From: an uncultured Pelagibacteraceae bacterium
Lineage (GTDB): Bacteria; Pseudomonadota; Alphaproteobacteria; Pelagibacterales; Pelagibacteraceae
Direction: 5' to 3'
Length of the DNA stretch: 64,000 nt
Assembly (NCBI GenBank): GCA_902628495.1
Contig: CACONH010000002.1
Location: forward strand, 1 to 64,000
Below the pieces are notes generated by a model. That model was given only the letters and a program-made list of their open reading frames with translations, was not told the origin of the DNA and searched no databases. The position numbers and the translations under genes are program-made. Within the stretch, counting starts at the first letter, position 1. Every line of letters begins with the position of its first letter. This document shows positions 47,032-55,538 of this stretch, in pieces.

Positions 47032-48465
47032 ATGTTAGATAAAAAAAAATTCTATATCAATGGAGAATGGGTCAATCCTAAAAGCAACCAAACAATAGAT
47101 ATAATAAATCCTGCAACAGAAGATGTTTGTGCAGAGATATCTTTAGGGAATAAAGAGGATGTTAATGAAGCTGTTCAATCTGCTAAAACAGCTTTTAAGA
47201 CTTGGGCATTCTCAACAAAAGAGGAAAGACTAGCTCCATTAGAGAAATTATATGAGCTTTATAAAAAGAGATGGGCAGATATTGCAGAGGCAATTACTTT
47301 AGAAATGGGAGCACCAAAAGATTTTGCAACTAAACTTCAAGCTGGTACAGGAGCAGCGCATATAAAAACCTTTATTAGATATTTAAAAGAATTTAATTTT
47401 GAAAAGCCTTTAGGTGAACATGCAAAAAATCAAAGAATAATTTACGAACCCAAAGGAGTATGTGCTTTAATTACTCCTTGGAACTGGCCCATGAATCAAA
47501 CTTGCTTAAAAGTTATGCCAGCAATAGCATCTGGCTGTACAATGGTTCTTAAACCATCAGAGGTAGCGCCATTATCAGCAATGATACTCGCAGAATTAAT
47601 ACATGAAGCTAAATTTCCAAAAGGAGTTTTTAATTTAGTTAATGGAGATGGAGCAAACACAGGTGATGCGCTTACAAGTCATCCAGATATAAATATGATT
47701 TCGTTTACCGGATCAACCCGTGCTGGTGCTTTGATTTCACAAAATGCTGCAAAAGATTTTAAAAGGGTAAGTCTAGAACTAGGTGGTAAAGGTGCTAATA
47801 TCATATTTAAAGATGCAGACCCTAAGGCAATTGAAAGAGGAGCTCTTAGATGTTTTAGAAATTCTGGTCAATCGTGTAATGCACCAACCAGAATGCTAGT
47901 AGAAAAAAGTATGTATACCCAAGCTGTTGAAAGAGTAAAACAATTTGCTAACGAAATGAAAGTTGGCGACCCCAATAAAGAAGGAGAACACATTGGCCCA
48001 GTTGTTTCCGAAGTTCAATATAAAAAAATCCAATCTTTAATTCAAAAAGGAATTGATGAGGGCGCTACACTTGTAGCTGGTGGAACAGGAAAACCAGATG
48101 GTATTGAAAAAGGGTACTTTGTAAAACCCACTGCTTTTGCTGATGTAAATAATAATATGGAAATTGCTAGAACAGAAATTTTTGGACCTGTTTTATCAAT
48201 TATACCTTTCGAAAATGAGGAGGAAGCTATCGAGATAGCAAATGATACTGACTATGGATTAACAAATTATATCCAAACTCAAGATAAAGAAAAAGCAAAT
48301 CGTGTTGCAAGAAAATTAAGATCTGGAATGGTTGATGTTAATGGCGCTGGTATAGCAGTGGATGCTCCTTTTGGTGGTTTTAAACACTCAGGAATTGGAA
48401 GAGAAGCAGGTAAAGAAGGTTTATTAGAATTTTTAGAAGTCAAATCAGTTGGTGGCTGGAATTAA
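47032..48465 (+). CDS. NAD(P)-dependent aldehyde dehydrogenase
   Basis: ALDH superfamily enzyme, 477 residues. The catalytic Cys is in RNSGQSCNAPTRM, the general base Glu in SLELGGKGANI, and the cofactor loop in FTGSTRAGALIS. N-terminal FYINGEWVNPKSNQTIDII is standard. Substrate preference cannot be read directly; the pairing with an agmatinase-family gene favours an amino- or guanidino-aldehyde such as 4-aminobutanal. Its stop overlaps the stop of the convergent argE-type gene at TTAA (48462-48465). Confidence 0.9.
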   Translation: MLDKKKFYINGEWVNPKSNQTIDIINPATEDVCAEISLGNKEDVNEAVQSAKTAFKTWAFSTKEERLAPLEKLYELYKKRWADIAEAITLEMGAPKDFATKLQAGTGAAHIKTFIRYLKEFNFEKPLGEHAKNQRIIYEPKGVCALITPWNWPMNQTCLKVMPAIASGCTMVLKPSEVAPLSAMILAELIHEAKFPKGVFNLVNGDGANTGDALTSHPDINMISFTGSTRAGALISQNAAKDFKRVSLELGGKGANIIFKDADPKAIERGALRCFRNSGQSCNAPTRMLVEKSMYTQAVERVKQFANEMKVGDPNKEGEHIGPVVSEVQYKKIQSLIQKGIDEGATLVAGGTGKPDGIEKGYFVKPTAFADVNNNMEIARTEIFGPVLSIIPFENEEEAIEIANDTDYGLTNYIQTQDKEKANRVARKLRSGMVDVNGAGIAVDAPFGGFKHSGIGREAGKEGLLEFLEVKSVGGWN

Positions 48466-49646
48466 TTCGCTTTAGATTTAATACCTTCTAAAAATTTTAA
48501 ACATTTTTTTAATTCATTCAATTCAATAAATTCATCAACCTTATGTGCTTGCTCTATAGATCCAGGACCACACACTACAGTGCTAATTCCTATTTCTTGA
48601 AACAATCCTGCTTCAGTTCCAAACGATACTACGTTTCTTGAATTATCACCTGTAATACTCGAAACAAGTTCACATGCATCAGATTTTTCCTCTCGATCAA
48701 AACCAATTATTTCTCCAATAACTTCTTTTTCAATTTTAGAACCTGGATAAGTTTTTTTCATTTCAGGTAACAATTTTTCATTAATAAATTTATCAATTTC
48801 ACTATTAACAAACACACCATCTTTTTTTACAACAGGCCTTAATTCCCAATCAACCTTACATTTATCTGCAATCACATTTCTTGCTATACCACCTGATATA
48901 CCACCAATTTGAAGAGTTGTGTGAGGTGGGTCAAAGATAGAATTTTTTGGAGGATTATTTTTTAAGTGTTCTCTAATCTCTAAGAGTTTTTGTATAAACT
49001 TGGATGCATACTCAACAGCATTTACTCCTTTATCAGGTTGTGAACCGTGTCCTGCTAATCCGTAGAAATGAGTTGTGTATTCGTAACAACCTTTGTGAGC
49101 ATCTATAATTTTCATATTTGTAGGTTCACCGACTACACAAATTGCATTTTTGATATTTCTTTTTTTTAATTCTTTAATTAATAATGGCGCGCCTTGACAA
49201 GCTGTTTCCTCATCAAATGTGAATGAAAAATGAAGGTCTCTATCCAGGTTTGAATTTGAGAAAATTGGAGCGTAAGCTAGTAAGCAAGCAAGAAATCCCT
49301 TCATGTCACATGAGCCTCGTCCATATAATTTTTCATTTTTTATAGTAGCTATAAAAGGATCTGATGACCAACCTTTCGAAACAGGGACGACATCCGTATG
49401 TCCAGATAAAATTATAGGCTTTTTACCATTTTTATTTTTCGATTTAAGAGTAGCAAAAAGATTTACCCTTTTTTTGTCAGAGTCGTAAATTTTAAATGAC
49501 TCCGCACCTAAGTCATTAAAAATTTTTTCACAATAATTTATTATAGAATTATTATCCTCTCCAGAAATTGATTTAAAAGCTATTAGGTCAGAGAGTATTT
49601 TTACTGAACTATCGAATGTTTTATCTAAATTATTTTCTGTACTCAT
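48462..49646 (-). CDS. argE: ArgE-type M20 deacetylase (acetylornithine deacetylase-like)
   Basis: Two-metal amidohydrolase of the M20 family. Metal ligands appear in LSGHTDVVPVSKGW, GRGSCDMKGFLAC and the FTFDEETACQGAPLL stretch; the lid domain occupies about 180-290. Length 394 and close similarity of motifs to ArgE support acetylornithine deacetylase. Given the nearby DoeA-like gene, an N-acetyl-diamino acid deacetylase role is also conceivable, since the product of DoeA is N-acetyl-diaminobutyrate; this is speculation. It is divergent from csaA with 27 bp between starts. Confidence 0.85.
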   Translation of the reverse strand: MSTENNLDKTFDSSVKILSDLIAFKSISGEDNNSIINYCEKIFNDLGAESFKIYDSDKKRVNLFATLKSKNKNGKKPIILSGHTDVVPVSKGWSSDPFIATIKNEKLYGRGSCDMKGFLACLLAYAPIFSNSNLDRDLHFSFTFDEETACQGAPLLIKELKKRNIKNAICVVGEPTNMKIIDAHKGCYEYTTHFYGLAGHGSQPDKGVNAVEYASKFIQKLLEIREHLKNNPPKNSIFDPPHTTLQIGGISGGIARNVIADKCKVDWELRPVVKKDGVFVNSEIDKFINEKLLPEMKKTYPGSKIEKEVIGEIIGFDREEKSDACELVSSITGDNSRNVVSFGTEAGLFQEIGISTVVCGPGSIEQAHKVDEFIELNELKKCLKFLEGIKSKAN

Positions 49647-49657
49647 ATAAAAAATTA

Positions 49658-49667
49658 ATTATATATT
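49658..49667. promoter_or_regulatory. Putative overlapping -10 elements, argE / csaA
   Basis: On the minus strand TATAAT lies at 49663-49658; on the plus strand TATATT lies at 49662-49667. Both would start transcription close to the respective ATG (49646 minus, 49674 plus), leaving leaders of roughly 0-5 nt. The intergenic space is 27 bp and entirely A/T-rich, so confidence is low. Confidence 0.3.
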
Positions 49668-49673
49668 AAATTC

Positions 49674-50015
49674 ATGAAAGAACAAATAACGTATGATATT
49701 TTTGATAAAGTAGATATCAGAATTGGCACAGTGATTTCAGTTAAAAAAAATGAAAAAGCAAGAAAACCCTCGCTTGTAGTCGAAGTAGACTTTGGAAAAG
49801 ATATTGGGATTAAACAATCTTCTGCCCAAATTACTCATTATTATAATGAAGAAAATTTAATGAATAAGCAAGTAATAGGTGTTTGCAACTTTGCTGAAAA
49901 AAATATTGCTGGTGTAGTATCACAAGTTTTAATATTAGGAGCAATCGACTCAGATGGTAAAGTAGTTTTATTACATCCATCTCAAAAGACTGAAAATGGT
50001 TTGCCGATTGCTTGA
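49674..50015 (+). CDS. csaA: CsaA-type tRNA-binding-domain protein
   Basis: Single OB-fold tRNA-binding domain (EMAP/CsaA) of 113 residues. Typical stretches are FDKVDIRIGTVISVKK, KPSLVVEVDFGKDIGIKQSSAQI and NFAEKNIAGVVSQVLILGA. CsaA dimers have been described as export-related chaperones and tRNA binders. It starts leaderless or nearly so and is followed by acnA after 84 bp. Confidence 0.92.
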   Translation: MKEQITYDIFDKVDIRIGTVISVKKNEKARKPSLVVEVDFGKDIGIKQSSAQITHYYNEENLMNKQVIGVCNFAEKNIAGVVSQVLILGAIDSDGKVVLLHPSQKTENGLPIA

Positions 50016-50068
50016 TTATTAAGTAACTTTGCGACAAATGATAGTTTTATTAAATCACTTAATTATGC

Positions 50069-50086
50069 TAAATCGAAATCGATTTA
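50069..50086 (+). promoter_or_regulatory. Inverted repeat upstream of acnA
   Basis: TAAATCG (50069-50075) and CGATTTA (50080-50086) form a 7-bp inverted repeat around AAAT, 13 bp before the acnA start. It could be an operator (iron or carbon control of aconitase is common) or a small hairpin. No regulator can be assigned. Confidence 0.35.
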
Positions 50087-50099
50087 AGCTCTTATATAT

Positions 50100-52769
50100 A
50101 TGAAACCAGGTAACAAAAATTCTTTTAAATCTTTAACGACAATAAAAATTAATAATAACGAATACTATTACTATTCTTTAAAATTAGGTGAAAAAAATGG
50201 ATTAGATGGAATATCTAAATTACCCAAATCTTTAAAAGTATTGTTAGAAAATTTGTTAAGATATGAAGACGATGAGTCAGTAACAAAATCTCAGATTCTA
50301 GCACTACAATCATGGCTAAAAAATAAAAAATCAGATACTGAAATAGCCTATAGACCTGCCAGAGTTTTGCTACAAGATTACACTGGTATACCAGCAGTAG
50401 CTGACTTAGCTGCCATGAGAGAAGCAGTTAAAAAAAAAAATAAGGATCCAAATAAAATAAATCCATTATCATCAGTAGATCTTGTGATAGATCATTCAGT
50501 TCAGGTTGATAAATATTCAACTTTAAACTCTCTCAAAGAAAATGTTGAAATTGAATTTCAGAGAAATGCTGAGAGATATTCTTTTTTAAAATGGGGTCAA
50601 CAAGCATTTAATAATTTTAGAATTGTTCCTCCAGGAACAGGTATTTGTCATCAAGTAAATCTGGAATATTTGTCAAAAGTTGTTTGGATGGAAAAATTTA
50701 ATAGTAAAAATTATATATTCCCTGATACACTTGTTGGGACTGATAGCCATACTACAATGGTTAACGGTTTATCAGTTTTAGGATGGGGAGTTGGTGGCAT
50801 AGAGGCAGAAGCAGGTATGCTCGGTCAACCTATTTCTATGTTAATACCTGAAGTAGTCGGATTTGAGGTAAAAAACAAACTTCCGGAGGGTACTACAGCT
50901 ACAGATTTAGTTCTTACAGTTGTAAAAATGTTAAGAGATAAAGGTGTTGTTGGTAAATTCGTTGAATTTTATGGAGATGGTTTAAAAAATTTAACTTTAG
51001 CAGATAGAGCAACTATAGCTAACATGGCGCCAGAGTATGGAGCAACTTGTGGATTTTTTCCAATTGATAATGAAACTTTAAAATATTTAGAATTCTCAGG
51101 CAGAGATAAAACTCAAGTGGAAATAGTAAAGAAATATGCAATTGAACAAGGTCTTTGGGCAAGTGATGATATAGAATTTAGTGATACTCTATCTTTGGAT
51201 ATGTCTACTGTAGTTCCAACAATATCAGGACCAAAAAGACCACAAGACAAAGTCTTTTTGACAGATGCAGCACAAAATTTTAAAGAAAACTTTAAGAAAA
51301 ATACTAATAGAAATGATTTTTTAAAGGTAAAAGTTAACAACGCAGATTTCGAGATACAAGATGGATCAATATTAATTGCAGCAATTACCTCTTGTACAAA
51401 TACCTCAAATCCAAATGTACTAATTGGTGCAGGTCTTTTAGCAAAAAAAGCTTGTGAACTTGGTTTAAACTCTAAGCCTTGGGTCAAAACCTCTCTTGCG
51501 CCTGGATCTCAAGTAGTAACTGATTATTTAGAGAGAGCAGGTTTAAATACATATTTAGATAAGTTAGGTTTTAACTTAGTCGGATACGGATGTACGACTT
51601 GTATTGGAAACTCCGGACCTCTCGCAGAAAATATTTCTGAGTCCGTGAGCAAAAATAATTTATATGCAGTTTCAGTTCTTTCAGGAAATAGAAATTTTGA
51701 AGGTAGAATATCTCCATTAGTTAAAGCAAACTATTTAGCGTCGCCACCATTAGTTGTTGCATATGCAATTGCAGGAAATATGCAAGTAGACTTTTACAAA
51801 GATCCCTTAGGAAAAACTCCGGATGGAAAAGATGTGTTTTTAAAAGATATTTGGCCGAGTAATCAGGAAATAGACGAGGTTTTAAATGAGTCTCTTAACG
51901 CATCAATGTTTATAAAAAGATATTCTGATGTTTCAAAGGGTCCAGATCAGTGGCAAAAAATTAAAACAAAAGAATCCAGTATTTATGATTGGGACGAGAA
52001 TTCTACTTATGTAAAGAAACCACCTTTTTTTGAAAATCTACAAGACGAACCAGAAAAATTTGAAAATATTGAAAATGCGAGACCATTATTAATTTTAGGT
52101 GATATGGTAACAACTGATCACATATCCCCCGCTGGATCAATTCAAAAAGATAGCCCCACTGGTGAATATTTCATGAAAAATCAAGTCCTTCAAAAAGATT
52201 TTAACTCTTATGGATCTAGAAGAGGAAACCACGAAGTTATGACAAGAGGAACATTTGCTAATATAAGAATTCGAAATGAGATGGCACCAGGAACAGAAGG
52301 TGGCTTTACAAAGTTACATCCAGAAGAAAAGGTAATGCCAGTTTATGATGCTGTGGTTGAATATAAAAAAAGAGGTACTGATTTAGTTGTGATTGGTGGC
52401 AAAGAGTATGGGACTGGATCTTCAAGAGACTGGGCTGCCAAAGGCACAAAATTATTAGGAATAAAATCTGTGTTAGCAGAAAGTTTTGAGAGAATTCATA
52501 GATCTAATCTAATTGGTATGGGAATATTACCTTTACAATTTATTGACGGCCAAAACAGAAAAAAATTGAATTTAGAGGGTTCAGAATTAATTTCGATTAA
52601 AGGAATTAAAGAGGGTCTAAAACCAGGCGATAAAGTTTCAGTTGAGTTTAAGTATAAAAAAGGTGATACAAAAAAAATTGAAATGCTTTGTAGAATTGAC
52701 ACTAATAATGAGCTTGAATATTTTAAACACGGCGGAATCTTACAATACGTTCTTAGAAACATGATTTAA
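50100..52769 (+). CDS. acnA: Aconitate hydratase A
   Basis: TCA-cycle enzyme interconverting citrate and isocitrate with a 4Fe-4S cluster. Cluster ligands are Cys in AITSCTNTSNPNVL and the pair in YGCTTCIGNSGPL. The motif TLVGTDSHTTMVNGL and the C-terminal swivel domain (LVVIGGKEYGTGSSRDWAAK) are intact. Length 889 is typical of the AcnA/IRP1 type. It is followed after one base by the YfgM-like gene. No ribosome binding site is obvious before the ATG. Confidence 0.97.
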   Translation: MKPGNKNSFKSLTTIKINNNEYYYYSLKLGEKNGLDGISKLPKSLKVLLENLLRYEDDESVTKSQILALQSWLKNKKSDTEIAYRPARVLLQDYTGIPAVADLAAMREAVKKKNKDPNKINPLSSVDLVIDHSVQVDKYSTLNSLKENVEIEFQRNAERYSFLKWGQQAFNNFRIVPPGTGICHQVNLEYLSKVVWMEKFNSKNYIFPDTLVGTDSHTTMVNGLSVLGWGVGGIEAEAGMLGQPISMLIPEVVGFEVKNKLPEGTTATDLVLTVVKMLRDKGVVGKFVEFYGDGLKNLTLADRATIANMAPEYGATCGFFPIDNETLKYLEFSGRDKTQVEIVKKYAIEQGLWASDDIEFSDTLSLDMSTVVPTISGPKRPQDKVFLTDAAQNFKENFKKNTNRNDFLKVKVNNADFEIQDGSILIAAITSCTNTSNPNVLIGAGLLAKKACELGLNSKPWVKTSLAPGSQVVTDYLERAGLNTYLDKLGFNLVGYGCTTCIGNSGPLAENISESVSKNNLYAVSVLSGNRNFEGRISPLVKANYLASPPLVVAYAIAGNMQVDFYKDPLGKTPDGKDVFLKDIWPSNQEIDEVLNESLNASMFIKRYSDVSKGPDQWQKIKTKESSIYDWDENSTYVKKPPFFENLQDEPEKFENIENARPLLILGDMVTTDHISPAGSIQKDSPTGEYFMKNQVLQKDFNSYGSRRGNHEVMTRGTFANIRIRNEMAPGTEGGFTKLHPEEKVMPVYDAVVEYKKRGTDLVVIGGKEYGTGSSRDWAAKGTKLLGIKSVLAESFERIHRSNLIGMGILPLQFIDGQNRKKLNLEGSELISIKGIKEGLKPGDKVSVEFKYKKGDTKKIEMLCRIDTNNELEYFKHGGILQYVLRNMI

Positions 52770-52770
52770 A

Positions 52771-53412
52771 ATGGATGAAGATATTGCAATAGTAAACGAA
52801 AATACAAGAATTTCTTTAATAAAAAATTTTTTTAAAAACAATTCAAAAAATATAGCAATATTAGTGATATTTATTATTGCAATAGTAATATTTTTTTTTG
52901 CTTATGATGAAATAAAAAAAAGAAAAAAAGAAAAAATTGCCGTAGACTATAACCGCATCATCTTTAATACAGATAAATATAATCAAAACGATATAAAAAA
53001 TGAGATGATTAAAATTATTAACGAAGAAGTAGATACATATTCAACTTTAGCACTATATCATTTAATTGATAATAATTTAATCGACGACCAAAATACAATA
53101 AGTGATTTATTTGATAAAGTTATTTCAATAAATAAAGATGATGAACTTAAGAATTTAATTGTTTTTAAAAAAGCATTATATTTTTCAGATAAATATACAG
53201 AGTCCAAAATGTTAGAAATTTTAAACCCTTTACTTAACTCTGAAAGTATATGGAAACAGCATGCATTCTTGTTAATGGGAGATTATTATTTCCATAAAAA
53301 ACAATATACTAAATCTAAAGAATTTTTTGAAAAGATAACTCAACTAAGTGATGCAAACCCTAAAATAAAATTAGATGTTGAAAGAAGGCTAAACAGAGAT
53401 TTTAATGAATAA
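52771..53412 (+). CDS. YfgM-like membrane protein with TPR-like repeats
   Basis: Bitopic protein of 213 residues: a cytoplasmic N-terminus, one membrane helix at about 29-46 (AILVIFIIAIVIFFFA), and a helical periplasmic part with TPR-like pairs, for example WKQHAFLLMGDYYFHKKQY. This is the layout of YfgM, which associates with the SecYEG translocon and periplasmic chaperones. The next gene is bamB, the same order as yfgM-bamB elsewhere, and they overlap by 8 bp. Sequence similarity is weak, so context carries weight. Confidence 0.78.
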   Translation: MDEDIAIVNENTRISLIKNFFKNNSKNIAILVIFIIAIVIFFFAYDEIKKRKKEKIAVDYNRIIFNTDKYNQNDIKNEMIKIINEEVDTYSTLALYHLIDNNLIDDQNTISDLFDKVISINKDDELKNLIVFKKALYFSDKYTESKMLEILNPLLNSESIWKQHAFLLMGDYYFHKKQYTKSKEFFEKITQLSDANPKIKLDVERRLNRDFNE

Positions 53413-54691
53413 ACTTGTTTATATTGGTTTAATTTTTATTTTAAGTTGCTCATTAAACTCTGACTCGGCTTTTTGGTCACAAACAAAAAAAGTTGAGACA
53501 GATAAGATTATTACAAAAATACTATTCACAGACATAAAACCTAACGAAAAAGAATTTAATCCAAAACTAAAAGTAAATTTACCAAGTAAAAATATTCAAA
53601 ATATTAAATATATTTTTAACAATGATGGATTTACTAGCGAAAATATTACTGGTAATAAATTTTCTAAATATAACTTTTCTAAAATAGAAAATTTCTCAGG
53701 ATATGAACCTGAAATTTTAATTGATAATCAAAATTTATTTTATTTTGATAATAAAGGATCAATAATCAAATTTAACAAAGGCTCAAAAATTCAATGGAAG
53801 AAGAACTATTACTCAAAATCAGACAAAAAAAATAATCCAATTTTATTTTTAGCTTCAGAAGATAATAATTTATTTATAGCTGATAACAATGCCAATTACT
53901 ATCTGCTCAATAAAGAAAATGGAAATTTGAAATGGAAAAAAAAACATACCTCCTCATTTAATTCGCAAATAAAAATTAAAGATGGTAAAATTTTTGTTGT
54001 GGATATGGAAAATACTCTTAGATGTTTTTCTATAAAAAATGGGGATAATTTATGGTCAGTACCAACTGAATTGACTGTGATCAGTTCACAAAAAAAACAA
54101 TCAATAATCATAGTTGAAAATATGGTTATATTTTCAAACTCAATTGGTGATTTAACAGCCGTTGATTTGAAAAGTGGCGAAAAAATTTGGCAAACACCAA
54201 CTCAAATTCTAGGTTTTGCAAAAAATATTACACTAAGAAATTCCGATATAGTTTCTGATGGTAAATTTGTATTTATCTCAAGTAATAAAAACCAATTTGC
54301 AGCTTTAGATACTAAAACTGGAATAATTAAGTGGAAACAAGAGATAAACTCTGAGATTAGACCGGTTGTGATTTCTGATTATATAGTAACCATATCAAAT
54401 GAGGGTTTGATGATATTATTAAACAAAAATGACGGTAATATAATAAGAATAAATAATATTCTCAAAAACATAAAAAAAAAGAGAAGAAAAAATTACCTTC
54501 CAGTAGGTTTCATTATAAGTAACGACAAAGTCTATGTTTCGACTAAAAATGGAAGATTATTTATAATAAACTTTTCCGACAGTACATTTCAAAAAATACT
54601 TAAATTAGATAGGGAGAAAATACAAAGACCTGTTTTTTTTAATAAAGAACTATATATTGCAAAAGATAATTCAATAATTAGGATTAATTAA
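53405..54691 (+). CDS. bamB: Outer-membrane assembly protein BamB
   Basis: Beta-propeller lipoprotein of the BAM complex. The N-terminus has a lipoprotein signal with lipobox LSCS (Cys15). PQQ-like repeats are visible: GNLKWKKK, GDNLWSVP, GEKIWQTP and TGIIKWKQE, each with the W-docking pattern. Length 428 is normal. It overlaps the YfgM-like gene by 8 bp. In many proteobacteria the GTPase gene der follows, but here a cupin-like gene follows instead with a 1-bp overlap. Confidence 0.88.
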   Translation: MNKLVYIGLIFILSCSLNSDSAFWSQTKKVETDKIITKILFTDIKPNEKEFNPKLKVNLPSKNIQNIKYIFNNDGFTSENITGNKFSKYNFSKIENFSGYEPEILIDNQNLFYFDNKGSIIKFNKGSKIQWKKNYYSKSDKKNNPILFLASEDNNLFIADNNANYYLLNKENGNLKWKKKHTSSFNSQIKIKDGKIFVVDMENTLRCFSIKNGDNLWSVPTELTVISSQKKQSIIIVENMVIFSNSIGDLTAVDLKSGEKIWQTPTQILGFAKNITLRNSDIVSDGKFVFISSNKNQFAALDTKTGIIKWKQEINSEIRPVVISDYIVTISNEGLMILLNKNDGNIIRINNILKNIKKKRRKNYLPVGFIISNDKVYVSTKNGRLFIINFSDSTFQKILKLDREKIQRPVFFNKELYIAKDNSIIRIN

Positions 54692-55122
54692 TGTTTTTAA
54701 AATTTTTAGAAAAAATTGGAAGAAAAAAAGTTGTTTTAGATAGAGGGCCGTCACACCCAAAATTTAATGAAGCAAAACCATGGATGAACAGATATTATTT
54801 GATTTTTAGACATAGACCAAAATGGTTTCCATTTAATATTCTAATACATGAAATGCTCGCAGATGATCATGGTGAAGGGGTGCATAATCACTTATTTCCA
54901 TTTATAACGATTATTTTAAGAGATGGATATTGGGAAACACTTAAAAGTGGAAGATATTGGAGACCACCAGGTTATATAGGTTTTAGATCAGCAAACACTC
55001 ATCATAGAGTAGATTTAAAACCTGGAACCAAACCTCTAACACTTTTTATTTCGGGACCATTCGGACTAAGAAAAGGACCAAGATCTGAATATGGAATTGA
55101 TTTTAATACCAAAATAAAGTGA
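54691..55122 (+). CDS. Cupin-like small protein of unknown function
   Basis: 143 residues without signal peptide. The core GEGVHNHLFPFITIILRDGYWE and the later RSANTHHRVDLKPGTKPL look like the two metal-binding motifs of a cupin barrel (His-x-His plus a later His). WRPPGYIGFR lies between them. No specific enzyme family is recognisable. Its start shares one base with the bamB stop (TAATG), and it overlaps the next gene by 4 bp (GTGA), so it is fully embedded in this transcript. Confidence 0.7.
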   Translation: MFLKFLEKIGRKKVVLDRGPSHPKFNEAKPWMNRYYLIFRHRPKWFPFNILIHEMLADDHGEGVHNHLFPFITIILRDGYWETLKSGRYWRPPGYIGFRSANTHHRVDLKPGTKPLTLFISGPFGLRKGPRSEYGIDFNTKIK

Positions 55123-55538
55123 GACAAATATTTTTTAACCTTGTAGTTAATACATCAGGTCAAAGATTATACGAAATTACAGATAAAACTATCAAATGGA
55201 TTGAAAAAAATAACTTTAATAATGGAATGTTAAATATGAGCATTCAACATACTAGCGCATCTCTCATAGTACAAGAAAACGCAGATCCAGATGTTCAAAA
55301 GGACCTGATTAATTATTTTGATAAATTAGTGCCTATGGATGAAAAACTTTATATTCATTCGTCTGAGGGCAAAGATGATATGCCGGCTCATATAAAATCT
55401 GCGCTTACAAATAATCAAATTTCATTGAGTATAAAAGACTCAAAATTAATTTTGGGAACCTGGCAAGGTATTTATTTATTTGAACACAGATTAGATAGTC
55501 ATAAAAGAACTATCGTTCATCATTATATTGGAGATTAA
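55119..55538 (+). CDS. YjbQ/UPF0047 family protein
   Basis: 139 residues, with the family core MSIQHTSASLIVQENADPDV, then DDMPAHIKSAL and the GTWQGIYLFEHR ending that carry conserved His and Glu residues. The E. coli relative YjbQ has weak thiamine-phosphate-synthase-like activity; the physiological role is uncertain. The start is GTG at 55119 in a GTGA overlap with the cupin-like gene. Its stop overlaps that of the photolyase gene at TTAA (55535-55538). Confidence 0.9.
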   Translation: MRQIFFNLVVNTSGQRLYEITDKTIKWIEKNNFNNGMLNMSIQHTSASLIVQENADPDVQKDLINYFDKLVPMDEKLYIHSSEGKDDMPAHIKSALTNNQISLSIKDSKLILGTWQGIYLFEHRLDSHKRTIVHHYIGD

